A DNA stretch of 64,000 bases, taken from contig NZ_JBHUOR010000143.1 in NCBI RefSeq assembly GCF_042686175.1, positions 62,001 through 126,000 of the forward strand, in the 5' to 3' direction. Shown here piece by piece: positions 25,156-33,678 of this stretch. The position numbers were made by a program, and so were the translations under genes. Numbering within the stretch: the stretch's first letter is position 1; the number at the start of each line of letters is the position of its first letter. The notes under the pieces are model-generated. The model did no database searches and was not told the origin of the DNA. It worked only from the letters and a program-made list of their open reading frames with translations. The DNA is from Kurthia populi. Its GTDB lineage: Bacteria > Bacillota > Bacilli > Bacillales_A > Planococcaceae.

Positions 25156-25230
25156 ATATCTTGATAGTTTTTGCGGATAAACCGCTATTTTTTCCGTTAT
25201 CATTCCATTATAGTCGATATATCTTGATAG
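25156..25230. promoter_or_regulatory. Two 12-bp direct repeats 63 bp apart in the araC/eamA intergenic region
   Basis: ATATCTTGATAG occurs at 25156-25167 and again at 25219-25230. The 63-bp spacing is six helical turns, so both lie on the same face of the DNA. One copy is just upstream of each divergent gene. Between them is a small GCGG-ATAAA-CCGC inverted repeat (25173-25185). Confidence 0.6.
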
Positions 25231-25244
25231 AAATAGGTGATAAT

Positions 25245-26135
25245 GTGAGGAATCAACGATTTCTTGGTATCGTACTCGCGCTAATTGGCGCAAGCTTATG
25301 GGGATTAAATGGTACGGTGTCACAATATTTATTTCAGCATCAGCATGTCGATGTCAACTGGTTTGTGACCGCCCGCTTACTCGGGGCAGGTGTTATTTTA
25401 CTCGGTTTACAATTAATTCGTAAAAAGCCGATTATGGCGGTTTGGCATTATAAGAAATTCGCGCTTCATTTAGTATTTTTTAGTATCGTTGGTATGCTTG
25501 GTGTGCAATATTCCTATATGGCGGCAATTGCGTACGGTAACTCTGCTGTCGCAACGCTACTACAATATACGGCACCCGTTTTTATTATCTTGTATTTAAT
25601 TTTTTCTCGTCAGCAACCTTTTTTACGTATGGATGTTCTGATGATTATCGCTACACTTGTTGGCACATGGCTTTTGTTAACAGGTGGCTCTCTCGCTAAT
25701 TTTTCGGTGCCGATGTCAGCCATTATTTGGGGCCTTATCTCGGCTGTAACGTTAGCATTTTATACACTGTATGCAAAAACGCTACTCGCGCATTTTTCAG
25801 CGCTTGTCGTTATCGGTTGGGCAATGCTAATTGCCGGCATTGGTATGAACTTTATTCATCCGATTTGGGCGGTCGGCACGATCGATTTTACATGGCAAAC
25901 CAATATTGGCCTGTTCTTTACTATCTTCTTTGGTACAGCCATCGCATTTTGGTTTTTCTTCCAAAGCGTTGGATACTTATCGGCTAAAGAATCTACCTTA
26001 CTCGGTACAGTAGAACCATTAATGGCGATTTTTAGTAGTATTATTTGGCTTGGTCTCGCATTTTCCGGTCTACAAATGCTCGGTGCGGCTTTAATTCTTA
26101 GCATTGTATTAATTATTTCATTAATGCCCAAATAA
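25245..26135 (+). CDS. EamA/DMT-family exporter
   Basis: 296 residues with about ten membrane helices in two five-helix EamA repeats (GIVLALIGASLWGLNGTVSQ at the start of the first; MSAIIWGLISAVTLAFYTLYAK starting the second). Such proteins export amino acids or other metabolites. The frame is open far upstream, but the GTG at 25245 is chosen because AGGTGA lies 4 nt before it and the first membrane helix begins right after. Divergent from the AraC regulator, which probably controls it in response to the exported compound. Confidence 0.85.
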   Translation: MRNQRFLGIVLALIGASLWGLNGTVSQYLFQHQHVDVNWFVTARLLGAGVILLGLQLIRKKPIMAVWHYKKFALHLVFFSIVGMLGVQYSYMAAIAYGNSAVATLLQYTAPVFIILYLIFSRQQPFLRMDVLMIIATLVGTWLLLTGGSLANFSVPMSAIIWGLISAVTLAFYTLYAKTLLAHFSALVVIGWAMLIAGIGMNFIHPIWAVGTIDFTWQTNIGLFFTIFFGTAIAFWFFFQSVGYLSAKESTLLGTVEPLMAIFSSIIWLGLAFSGLQMLGAALILSIVLIISLMPK

Positions 26136-26208
26136 ACTGTAACTTTTTGCTACACTTTCTCGTTAATTACTATATACTTAGTAACGAATGAGTTTTAGGA
26201 GGAGAAAG

Positions 26209-27123
26209 ATGAAGAAGCTTGCATTAGCACTTGTCGCCATCGTTCTCGCTCTTGTTGTTTACAGTGTCGTATCAGCTACACAATCGACCGAAGAAGTGAA
26301 AAAAACTGTGCCAAAGAAACCAACAACACAAACGGTTTCTGTTACAGCCGATGACATTTCAAAAGGACAGCTTGTACTCATTAATGCCGATCATGAAGTC
26401 AATGACAAAGCAGTTCCGGAAGATTTAGTAACCTTATCGAAGCATCCAAAGCTTATTAAAAATTTTACAACAGCAGATGATTCGATTAAGATTTCTCGTG
26501 ACATGCTAAGCGCTTTTCAGCAGATGATTCACGATGCGAAAAAAGACAATGTCACACACTTTGTTATCAATAGCAGCTATCGTTCGAAAAAGGTTCAAGC
26601 AGAACTTTACCGTACGAAAGGTGCAGACATTGCACTACCAGCCGGTGCGAGCGAACATAACTTAGGCTTATCAATGGATATTGGTTCAAGCCTTGGTTTA
26701 ATGGAAAATGCAGAAGAAGGTAAATGGTTAGCAAAAAATGCCGCAAAATATGGCTTTATCTTGCGCTACCCTAGCGATAAAACGGATATTACAGGCATTC
26801 AATATGAAGCTTGGCATTTCCGTTATGTTGGCCTACCACATAGTTTAATTATGCAAAAGCGTGATTGGGTACTAGAAGAGTACATGAACTATTTGAAAAA
26901 GCATGACGCATTAACAACAACAGTAAATGGCATGACGTATACGATTGAACATCATGATGTAAAAGCGACGGGCACAACAACAATTGAAGTGCCACTTGAA
27001 CAAAGTTACACCGTTTCTGGCGATAACGATCAAGGAGTTATTTTAACTATTTGGAACCCACAAGAAGACCCACAACAACAAGAAGCGGCAAATCAAACAA
27101 CGACGACAAAGAAACAACAATAA
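26209..27123 (+). CDS. D-alanyl-D-alanine carboxypeptidase, VanY type
   Basis: 304 residues: an N-terminal membrane anchor or uncleaved signal (about 4-24), a linker, the peptidase M15B domain (about 95-225), and a C-terminal beta-rich extension ending in a Gln/Thr-rich tail. Zinc site: H150 and D157 in SEHNLGLSMD and H203 in EAWHFRY; the SSYRS motif (122-126) precedes them. It trims the terminal D-Ala from peptidoglycan pentapeptides outside the membrane. No lipobox Cys. The ATG at 26209 follows GGAGGAG; an earlier ATG overlaps the site. B. subtilis YodJ is a comparable enzyme. No vancomycin resistance genes are nearby. Confidence 0.88.
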   Translation: MKKLALALVAIVLALVVYSVVSATQSTEEVKKTVPKKPTTQTVSVTADDISKGQLVLINADHEVNDKAVPEDLVTLSKHPKLIKNFTTADDSIKISRDMLSAFQQMIHDAKKDNVTHFVINSSYRSKKVQAELYRTKGADIALPAGASEHNLGLSMDIGSSLGLMENAEEGKWLAKNAAKYGFILRYPSDKTDITGIQYEAWHFRYVGLPHSLIMQKRDWVLEEYMNYLKKHDALTTTVNGMTYTIEHHDVKATGTTTIEVPLEQSYTVSGDNDQGVILTIWNPQEDPQQQEAANQTTTTKKQQ

Positions 27124-27131
27124 CCGCATAA

Positions 27132-27173
27132 AAAACCCCAGAATCCGCTTCGTTTAGCGACTCCTGGGGTTTT
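27132..27173. terminator. Terminator between vanY-like and M20 peptidase genes
   Basis: AAAACCCCAG pairs with CTGGGGTTTT (27132-27141 and 27164-27173), with inner CGCT/AGCG pairing; usable from both strands. Confidence 0.8.
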
Positions 27174-27210
27174 ATTTATAATATTTTTCCAAGTAGTTTG
27201 CGTTAAAAAA

Positions 27211-28332
27211 TTAGTTTGCAGTTGTTGTTACGTTAACGATTGCTACTAATAAATCAGCTAATTTTTCTAATTCTTCTACTGGAATACGTTCGTTTGTTGT
27301 ATGAATAAATTCATAACCAACCGCTAAGTTGACTGTTGGAATGCCGTAGCCTGCGATAACGTTTGCATCACTACCGCCACCTGATTGTGCTAATTTTGGT
27401 TCGCGACCGATAGCACGAGCTGCTTGTTGTGCAATTTGTACAACAACATCTTGCTCTGTGAAGCGGAAACCAGGGTACATATTTTTCACTTCTACCTCAG
27501 CAGCGCCGCCCATTTCTTTAGCTGCCTCTTCAAAAGCAGCTTTCATTGATGCCGCTTGTGCTTCTACTTTGTCTTGATCCAATGAACGACATTCTGCTAA
27601 TACCGTTGCTTCGTCCGCCACGATATTTGTTGCTTTACCGCCTTCAAAGCGACCGATATTTGCTGTTGTATCGCTATCGATACGACCAAGTTTCATACGT
27701 GCAACGGCTTTAGCTGCAATTGTAATTGCTGAAATGCCTTTTTCTGGTTCAACACCAGCATGTGCTGTTTTACCTTTTAATGTGGCAAAGATTTTTGTTT
27801 GGTACGGTGCTGCGACAACAATTTCACCAATTTTGCCATCTGAATCAACTGCAAAGCCATATTTTGCATAGACTTTTTCATGGTCTAAGAATTTCGCGCC
27901 TTCAAGGCCTGACTCTTCACCAGCTGTAATGACATATTGAATGTCACCATGTGCGATTTTTTGTTCTTGAATGCGACGTGCAAGCTCGATTAATGCAGCA
28001 AGACCTGCTTTATCATCAGCACCTAAAATCGTTGTGCCATCTGAATAGATATAGCCGTCTTCTTTAATGATTGGTTTAATTCCAACGCCCGGAACAACAG
28101 TGTCCATATGGGCTGTGAAGTAAATCGCATCAATGCCCTCTGTATTGCCTTTTAATGTCGCGATAATATTACCTGATGCATGGCCGTTTTTCGTATCGGC
28201 ATCATCTACATAAACATCAAATCCTAGCTCTTTTAAAATGTTTTGTAATACAGGTGAAATTTTTTCTTCATGATACGTTTCTGAATCAATTTGTACTAAT
28301 TCTAAAAATTGTTCTACGATTCGACTATTCAA
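27211..28332 (-). CDS. M20 family metallopeptidase, PepT-like (YqjE)
   Basis: 373 residues, a di-zinc aminopeptidase fold: HMDTV (first metal His and catalytic Asp), LGADDKAG (bridging Asp), EESGLEGAK (catalytic Glu pair), VDSDG, a dimerisation lid (about 180-290) and the last His in YEFIHTTNER. It is probably a cytoplasmic tri- or dipeptidase. The start is TTG, with AAAGGAG 9 nt upstream. In B. subtilis the orthologue yqjE lies in the same neighbourhood as rnz and dinB. Confidence 0.9.
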   Translation of the reverse strand: MNSRIVEQFLELVQIDSETYHEEKISPVLQNILKELGFDVYVDDADTKNGHASGNIIATLKGNTEGIDAIYFTAHMDTVVPGVGIKPIIKEDGYIYSDGTTILGADDKAGLAALIELARRIQEQKIAHGDIQYVITAGEESGLEGAKFLDHEKVYAKYGFAVDSDGKIGEIVVAAPYQTKIFATLKGKTAHAGVEPEKGISAITIAAKAVARMKLGRIDSDTTANIGRFEGGKATNIVADEATVLAECRSLDQDKVEAQAASMKAAFEEAAKEMGGAAEVEVKNMYPGFRFTEQDVVVQIAQQAARAIGREPKLAQSGGGSDANVIAGYGIPTVNLAVGYEFIHTTNERIPVEELEKLADLLVAIVNVTTTAN

Positions 28333-28429
28333 TGGTAAGACTCCTTTATATTCAACCTAGCATGTCCTGTTAGGCTTGTAGCTATGCTACGTTTCCACGT
28401 ATCACTATACCACAAAATCCCTATTTTCG

Positions 28430-29587
28430 TTACTTTTCGCGCCCCATTAAGCGGTTTTTGCTGAGCGCATTTTTAATAATGGCGGTGCATTTCATCATGC
28501 CACCATCTTGTTTACTTTTTTGACGTGTATAATCTTTTGCTAGCGCATGTAAAAATTGACGAACGCGTGGTGAGTCCTTGCCTTCTTCGATTTGATGTTC
28601 AAAGCAATAATCGTTAAAGAATAAGTTTAAATAGCGCTGATTATTCGCAAAAATGAGCGGCTCTTTTTCACCATATAAGCGCGCATTTTCCTCATTGATA
28701 AAATCAATAATGCCTAGGACCGTTGCCGTTGCTCCTTCGTAAAGGGATAAGTAATTACGCAGTCCCTCTTCAAGCGTACATTGTAGGTGATAGACGCGAA
28801 TCGCCTGTAATGCACGTTCAATATCTACATTCGGGATATAAATATATTTCATGCCCATAATGTGAATATTTTGCTGTTCTTCAACTATCGATTGATTATG
28901 CATTAATAACTGATAAATTTGGTCAAATTGCTCATAGGATAATAGCGCATAGGCATCTAAAAAGCGCGCGACATCCCCTTGAATATCTTGACTAATTTCT
29001 TGCATTTCTTGCGCTAATAAGAAATTATTAAATGTTGTTAACTGTTGTTTTTCTACCGGTAATAGCGTCGGCATTAATAATTTCGTTTCACGAATAAAGC
29101 GCATACCCGATAGCTCGACATCGCCTTCATGGAAATAAAAAGCACGTGGTTGACGCGATTCTATTTCTTCTAATGTCATATGTACGTCTGTGATGTCTTC
29201 TTGAATGTGATTGTAAATATCAATGGCCACACGTGAGAAAATAAATGTCAGATTACTGCCTTCAAATGGACAGCTTTCATCTTGATAATGTTTATAATAA
29301 AAGAACACAATCGTTTGAAAAAAGTCATAGGCATTGCCTAGTGGGACTTTTGTAAACTGTGCAAAAAACTCAATGGCACGTGCATTAAGTGCTCGCTGCT
29401 CCTTCGTCTTACCATCTAGCAATTCATTGTAAAAATGAATCGTTTCGATGACATCGATATATGGCTTATCAACGCGAATATCAATATAGCGATGATCGAG
29501 CTCAATTGCGATAGCATGTCCTTCTCGTTCAAGCGTTACTTGAGGCTCTTCTTCTTGTAAACGTTTTTGTTTATTCCAAAAGCTCAT
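28430..29587 (-). CDS. Hypothetical protein, 385 residues
   Basis: A soluble, mostly helical protein of unknown function. No membrane segment, signal or known motif. It is rich in Phe, Tyr and Gln; the C-terminal 30 residues are basic. The ATG at 29587 (MSFWNKQKR) follows AGGAGGTG by 6 nt; eleven further upstream codons lack a site. Codon use and promoter spacing look ordinary, so it is a real gene but I cannot name a family. It stands between the M20 peptidase and D-serine dehydratase genes, with no operon link visible. Confidence 0.7.
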   Translation of the reverse strand: MSFWNKQKRLQEEEPQVTLEREGHAIAIELDHRYIDIRVDKPYIDVIETIHFYNELLDGKTKEQRALNARAIEFFAQFTKVPLGNAYDFFQTIVFFYYKHYQDESCPFEGSNLTFIFSRVAIDIYNHIQEDITDVHMTLEEIESRQPRAFYFHEGDVELSGMRFIRETKLLMPTLLPVEKQQLTTFNNFLLAQEMQEISQDIQGDVARFLDAYALLSYEQFDQIYQLLMHNQSIVEEQQNIHIMGMKYIYIPNVDIERALQAIRVYHLQCTLEEGLRNYLSLYEGATATVLGIIDFINEENARLYGEKEPLIFANNQRYLNLFFNDYCFEHQIEEGKDSPRVRQFLHALAKDYTRQKSKQDGGMMKCTAIIKNALSKNRLMGREK

Positions 29588-29664
29588 CCATGCACCTCCT
29601 GTTGTCATTCCTTCATTCATCTTTTTCTATTATACAAAATAATACAGTGCCTGCCCTCGTTTAA

Positions 29665-30867
29665 TTATATAAAATCATGACTTTTTTCTGTAGCGGGTAC
29701 TAAGCCACCGCCTGTTGCCCATACGAGATGTTGTGCTGTCGGATAACGTGATGCTAGTAAAACAGCACCTTCAAAACCTGCTGCTGCGGACGGTTCCACA
29801 TAAATGCGTTCAGTTGTCCATAGTAGCTGCTGTAGCTCGCGCAGTCGGGTATCTGACACTGTTAGCACCCCATCTAGTAGCGGCTCCATTAAACGGCCTA
29901 CAAAGCGTGATGCACGTCCAACAGCTAAACCATCTGCAATCGTTTGATTTGTTAAGCCAATATCTTCTACACAAATAGCATCATGCTTGCCTGTAGCCAT
30001 ACCAAGCAACATACAGGGCGATTCGACCGGCTCGACCATAAAACATTTCACTGCTGCGCCAAATTGTGCCTTCAAACCATAAATAACGCCACCTGGCCCG
30101 CCACCGACACCACATGGAATATAGACGACAAGTGGTGTCGCTGTAGTTGGCTTTTGTGGCAATTGATTCGCGAGCCGACGTGCAGCAACAGCATAGCCTG
30201 CAAATAATTGCTGCGAGTTTTCGTCATCGATAAAATGACTATATGTGTCGTCCTCTGCTTGTTTGCGCCCTGTTTCAACTGCCACGCTATAATCACCTGC
30301 ATGCTCGACGACTTGAACACCTTTTTCTCGCAGCATATCCTTCTTCCACTGCTTAGCATCATGTGACATATGTACAACAACTCGAAAACCTAGCTTCGCA
30401 CTCATCATACCAATCGATAAGCCAAGATTACCTGTTGATCCGACAACAATCGTATGGTTTGATAGCTCATCAATGATTGCTTGCTCTGCAAAAAGCGTAT
30501 ACGAATCTTTTGTCGTAAGTAGTCCTGCTTGTAGCGCAATGGACTCGGCAAGTACCAATACTTCATGTATACCCCCGCGTGCCTTAATAGAACCACTTAC
30601 TGGTAAAATATCATCACGTTTTACGAAAAGAGATGCCTTAAACTGGTGTCCGAGCTGCTCGAGCGACGCAAGTGGTGACTCAATGATGCCATTTGTCGCG
30701 CTTGTTTCCGGAAAGGCGAGCATAAAATACGGCGCAAAACGCTGTAATCTTCGCTCTGCCTCATCAATTAACGCCGCATCAAATAAAAATGTCGTTGGCT
30801 GCTGTTCCACTTGTGGATTGTCCCAAATGACTTGCTGCCGTTGCTGTAATTGTTCAATAATTGTCAT
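29665..30867 (-). CDS. dsdA: D-serine ammonia-lyase
   Basis: 400 residues of fold-type II PLP enzymes. The PLP lysine is in SGSIKARGG; the SxxxGN-type phosphate/substrate loop reads GSTGNLGLSIG; and CGVGGGPGG binds the phosphate. It converts D-serine to pyruvate and ammonia, detoxifying D-serine. E. coli DsdA is about 440 residues, so this is a shorter form, mainly at the N-terminus and loops. GGAGGAG precedes the ATG. No DsdC or transporter gene is next to it. Confidence 0.9.
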   Translation of the reverse strand: MTIIEQLQQRQQVIWDNPQVEQQPTTFLFDAALIDEAERRLQRFAPYFMLAFPETSATNGIIESPLASLEQLGHQFKASLFVKRDDILPVSGSIKARGGIHEVLVLAESIALQAGLLTTKDSYTLFAEQAIIDELSNHTIVVGSTGNLGLSIGMMSAKLGFRVVVHMSHDAKQWKKDMLREKGVQVVEHAGDYSVAVETGRKQAEDDTYSHFIDDENSQQLFAGYAVAARRLANQLPQKPTTATPLVVYIPCGVGGGPGGVIYGLKAQFGAAVKCFMVEPVESPCMLLGMATGKHDAICVEDIGLTNQTIADGLAVGRASRFVGRLMEPLLDGVLTVSDTRLRELQQLLWTTERIYVEPSAAAGFEGAVLLASRYPTAQHLVWATGGGLVPATEKSHDFI

Positions 30868-30963
30868 AAAACTCCTCCTACTAGTTAGTATACGAAATTT
30901 TAATACGCATGTCCTTTTTTACCATATAGACTAGCGAGCTAAATGTTTTATTAGTTAAATAAA

Positions 30964-30997
30964 AAAACATCGAACCTACTAAGAGGCTCGATGTTTT
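30964..30997 (-). terminator. Terminator of the carboxylase gene
   Basis: AAAACATCGA (30964-30973) pairs with TCGATGTTTT (30988-30997); the minus strand continues into TTTTTTT. Confidence 0.75.
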
Positions 30998-31010
30998 ACG
31001 GCGATTCGAC

Positions 31011-32558
31011 TTATAGTGGAATATTGCCGTGTTTTTTCGCTGGACGATCTTCTTTTTTGTTGCGTAACATTTCAAGTGATTGCATTAACTTAATACGTGT
31101 ATCACGTGGATCAATCACGTCATCTACTAAGCCGTAGCTCGCTGCAACGTAAGGATTTGCGAATTTTTCTTTGTATTCTTCGATTTTTTGAGCGCGCAAT
31201 GCTTCTGGGTCCGCTGATTTCGCGATTTCACTCGCATGGATAATGTTTGCGGCACCTGCTGCACCCATAACAGCGATTTCAGCGTTTGGCCAAGCGAATA
31301 CCATATCTGCACCGATTGCTTTTGAGTTAAGTGCCACATATGCACCACCGTAAGCTTTACGCAGAATAACAGTAATTTTTGGTACAGTTGCTTCTGAATA
31401 TGCATAAAGGATTTTCGCACCGTGACGAATAATACCGCCATGCTCTTGTTTAACGCCTGGGAAGAAACCAGATACGTCTTCAAATGTGATGATTGGCACA
31501 TTGTAGGCGTCACAAGTACGTACAAAGCGTGCTAATTTATCAGATGAATCGATATCTAGACCACCTGCTAGTACTTTTGGTTGGTTACATACAAGACCTA
31601 CTGATTCACCATCGATGCGTGCAAAGCCGACTACGATGTTTTTCGCGAAGTCTTTTTGTACTTCCATAAATGTACCTGGGTCAGCTACTTGTTCAACCAC
31701 TTTACGTACATCATATGCCTTTGTTTGATCCGTTGGTACGATATCTAAAAGCTCTGGACGTTCGTGGTCTTTTTCATTAAATTCAACACGTGGTGCTTTC
31801 TCTGTGTTGTTTTGTGGTAAGTAGCTTAATAATTGCTTGATTTGGTCGATTGCTTCTTGTTCGCCAGGAGCTCGGAAGTGAGCATTACCGCTTACTGCAT
31901 TATGTACTTTCGAACCGCCAAGACCTTCAGCAGAAATTTTTTCACCCGTTACGGTTTCAATAACTTTTGGACCTGTGATAAACATTTGAGATGTTTTATC
32001 AACCATTAAGATAAAGTCTGTGATGGCTGGAGAGTACACTGCACCACCAGCACATGGTCCCATAATTACGGAAATCTGAGGAATCACACCTGAGAAGATT
32101 GAGTTGCGGTAGAATACTTTACCGTAACCATCAAGTGATAATACGCCTTCTTGAATACGTGCGCCGCCTGAATCGTTAATGCCGATGAATGGTGCGCCAT
32201 TTTTCGCTGCTAAATCCATTACATTCGCAATTTTGTTGGCGTGCATTTCACCAAGAGCGCCACCAAATACTGTGAAGTCTTGAGAGAATAAATAAACTGG
32301 ACGGCCGTTGACTTTACCATAACCTGTTACAACACCATCGCCAGGGCCCTCTAAGCCTTGCATACCGAAGTCTACTGTACGGTGTTGTACGAATGGATTG
32401 ATTTCTACGAAAGTACCTTCGTCTAGTAATAAATCAATACGTTCGCGAGCTGTTAATTTACCTTTAGCATGTTGTTTTTCAATGCGGGCGTCACCGCCAC
32501 CCATTTCGATTGTGCGTTTTTTATCATATAATTCATTAATTTTATCATACATATCCAT
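31011..32558 (-). CDS. Acyl-CoA carboxylase carboxyltransferase (propionyl-CoA carboxylase beta)
   Basis: 515 residues with two crotonase-like halves. GGxxAG-type acyl-CoA pocket in GPCAGGAVYSPA and the biotin pocket GAxGA in AVMGAAGAANI. Typical opening KINELYDKKRTIEMGGGDARIEKQHAKGKLTARERI, as in PccB/MmdA (YqjD). It carboxylates propionyl-CoA to methylmalonyl-CoA, or runs as part of a decarboxylase. The epimerase gene lies 21 nt upstream on the same strand, which supports C3 metabolism. No dedicated biotin carboxylase alpha subunit lies next to it; AccC in this window or another protein must serve. No gamma/delta decarboxylase membrane subunits are seen here. Confidence 0.9.
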   Translation of the reverse strand: MDMYDKINELYDKKRTIEMGGGDARIEKQHAKGKLTARERIDLLLDEGTFVEINPFVQHRTVDFGMQGLEGPGDGVVTGYGKVNGRPVYLFSQDFTVFGGALGEMHANKIANVMDLAAKNGAPFIGINDSGGARIQEGVLSLDGYGKVFYRNSIFSGVIPQISVIMGPCAGGAVYSPAITDFILMVDKTSQMFITGPKVIETVTGEKISAEGLGGSKVHNAVSGNAHFRAPGEQEAIDQIKQLLSYLPQNNTEKAPRVEFNEKDHERPELLDIVPTDQTKAYDVRKVVEQVADPGTFMEVQKDFAKNIVVGFARIDGESVGLVCNQPKVLAGGLDIDSSDKLARFVRTCDAYNVPIITFEDVSGFFPGVKQEHGGIIRHGAKILYAYSEATVPKITVILRKAYGGAYVALNSKAIGADMVFAWPNAEIAVMGAAGAANIIHASEIAKSADPEALRAQKIEEYKEKFANPYVAASYGLVDDVIDPRDTRIKLMQSLEMLRNKKEDRPAKKHGNIPL

Positions 32559-32579
32559 AGTTTCTGATTGCTCCTTTTC

Positions 32580-32978
32580 TTAGCCTCGATCTACTAATTC
32601 ATAAAGAACACCGAAAGATGATTTCGGGTGAATAAACACTACTTTTGCGCCGCCAGCACCAATTTTAGGTTGTTCTGAAAGGAGGCGTGCACCTTCTGCT
32701 TTCATACGTTCCATTTCTTGTTCAATGCCTTTGACTTTTAATGCAATATGGTGAATTCCTTCGCCACGTTTTTCTAGATAGCCGTGAATCGCAGATGACT
32801 CAGAAAGCGGTTCCAATAACTCGATATGCGTATTGCCGCCATCAAGAAAAGCAACTTTCACTTGTTCTGATTCTACTTCTTCGACTTTCTCCAAGTTCAT
32901 GCCTAACACATCAGTGTAATATGCAATACGCTCGTCAATATTTCGAACGGCGATGCCAATGTGATCTACATTCTCCAC
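32580..32978 (-). CDS. mce: Methylmalonyl-CoA epimerase
   Basis: 132 residues of the vicinal oxygen chelate fold, interconverting (R)- and (S)-methylmalonyl-CoA. Metal ligands sit in VDHIGIAV, THIELLEP and GIHHIALKV, with the final Glu in VLYELVDRG. The start is set at GTG 32978 (read as MENVDHIG), with AAGGAG about 10 nt upstream; an earlier open stretch reads into non-coding sequence. First gene of a two-gene unit with the carboxylase; yqjC-yqjD in B. subtilis. Confidence 0.9.
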   Translation of the reverse strand: MENVDHIGIAVRNIDERIAYYTDVLGMNLEKVEEVESEQVKVAFLDGGNTHIELLEPLSESSAIHGYLEKRGEGIHHIALKVKGIEQEMERMKAEGARLLSEQPKIGAGGAKVVFIHPKSSFGVLYELVDRG

Positions 32979-33011
32979 GAGTCCCCAACTCCTTTTTGTT
33001 GTATAACACAA

Positions 33012-33321
33012 GTGTAACGAATTTCTTTAAAATCCTCTACTGAACCCCTTCATTTGAAAATTGATAGAAAATTTTAAATCATACAAATGTATATCCTTAT
33101 GTTAGCTTAATTCTAAAAAAAATCTAGTTTTATCGTAAAAAAGAGCATTTTTTGTTTTTTATGCACTATTTTAGAGCCATGTTTTTGCAACATAGCAACC
33201 ACATGTGCAAATTTTCAGTTTTTTTAATCTGTACTATAACTATTTTCAATCGTTTCTCAAAAGATTTTTTATTTACATTATTTATTATTATTTTCAACTA
33301 CTTCTTTTCAACAATTAAACT
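33012..33321. other. AT-rich intergenic stretch without a gene
   Basis: The 401 bp between the epimerase and prli42 starts hold promoters for both directions. I see a short inverted repeat, CATGTTTTTGCAACATAG (33178 on), and long T and A runs, but no gene or RNA motif. Confidence 0.5.
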
Positions 33322-33350
33322 TTGCGAATAAAATAAAGATTTGGTACACT
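33322..33350 (+). promoter_or_regulatory. Candidate SigA promoter of prli42
   Basis: TTGCGA (33322-33327), 17 bp, TACACT (33345-33350), 29 bp before the ATG. Confidence 0.5.
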
Positions 33351-33379
33351 ATGGTCAACAGAGTGAAGGAGTCGACGTT

Positions 33380-33475
33380 ATGAGCAATAAGAAATTCCAA
33401 AAAGCGGTTATCATTTTAATGGCTGTCATTATGGTCGTATCTACCGTTGCATTCGGTTTAACGATGTTACTGTAA
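33380..33475 (+). CDS. prli42: Prli42-like stressosome-associated membrane miniprotein
   Basis: 31 residues, with GAAGGAG 8 nt before the ATG. It starts MSNKKFQKAV, then one membrane helix (about 9-31) ending in LTMLL. This length, the xNKKxxK basic start and the MxxVMxxST helix match Prli42, which in Listeria anchors the stressosome protein RsbR to the membrane and is conserved in Bacillales. Its place near yqjA and brxB also fits what I remember for this gene. Too short to be found by usual gene-length cut-offs. A perfect 4 x 21-bp repeat follows in the 3' region. Confidence 0.8.
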   Translation: MSNKKFQKAVIILMAVIMVVSTVAFGLTMLL

Positions 33476-33490
33476 TCATTCAAACCCCGC

Positions 33491-33574
33491 TACTACAAAA
33501 CACTGGGCCAATACTACAAAACACTGGGCCAATACTACAAAACACTGGGCCAATACTACAAAACACTGGGCCAA
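33491..33574. repeat. Perfect tandem repeat, 4 copies of a 21-bp unit
   Basis: Four identical, head-to-tail 21-bp units containing ACACTGGGCCAA at 33491-33511, 33512-33532, 33533-33553 and 33554-33574. The array starts 16 nt after the prli42 stop and ends before its terminator, so it lies in the 3' untranslated region. 21 bp is two helical turns (and seven codons), but no plausible coding frame with a ribosome site runs through it. Confidence 0.9.
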
Positions 33575-33611
33575 TAACATCCTATCCCCAGCAAAAAAAC
33601 ATGAGCATAAC

Positions 33612-33648
33612 AAAAGAAGGAACCGCCAACGCGCGGTTCCTTCTTTTT
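33612..33648. terminator. Bidirectional terminator between prli42 and yqjA
   Basis: AAAAGAAGGAACCGC, loop CAACGC, and its complement with a T tail. It closely resembles the terminator at 60627-60662, and the preceding ATGAGCATAA is also found inside the 137-bp repeat. Confidence 0.85.
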
Positions 33649-33678
33649 TGTGTGAGCTGATAATCAAACGATTCACCC

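Noticed and set aside
24909..25244. Upstream extension of the EamA exporter by 112 codons
   Set aside because: It would run antisense through the AraC gene and the regulatory repeats; the GTG at 25245 has a ribosome site and starts just before the first membrane helix.
33491..33574. Possible CRISPR array
   Set aside because: The repeats are head-to-tail with no spacers, and no cas genes are in the window.
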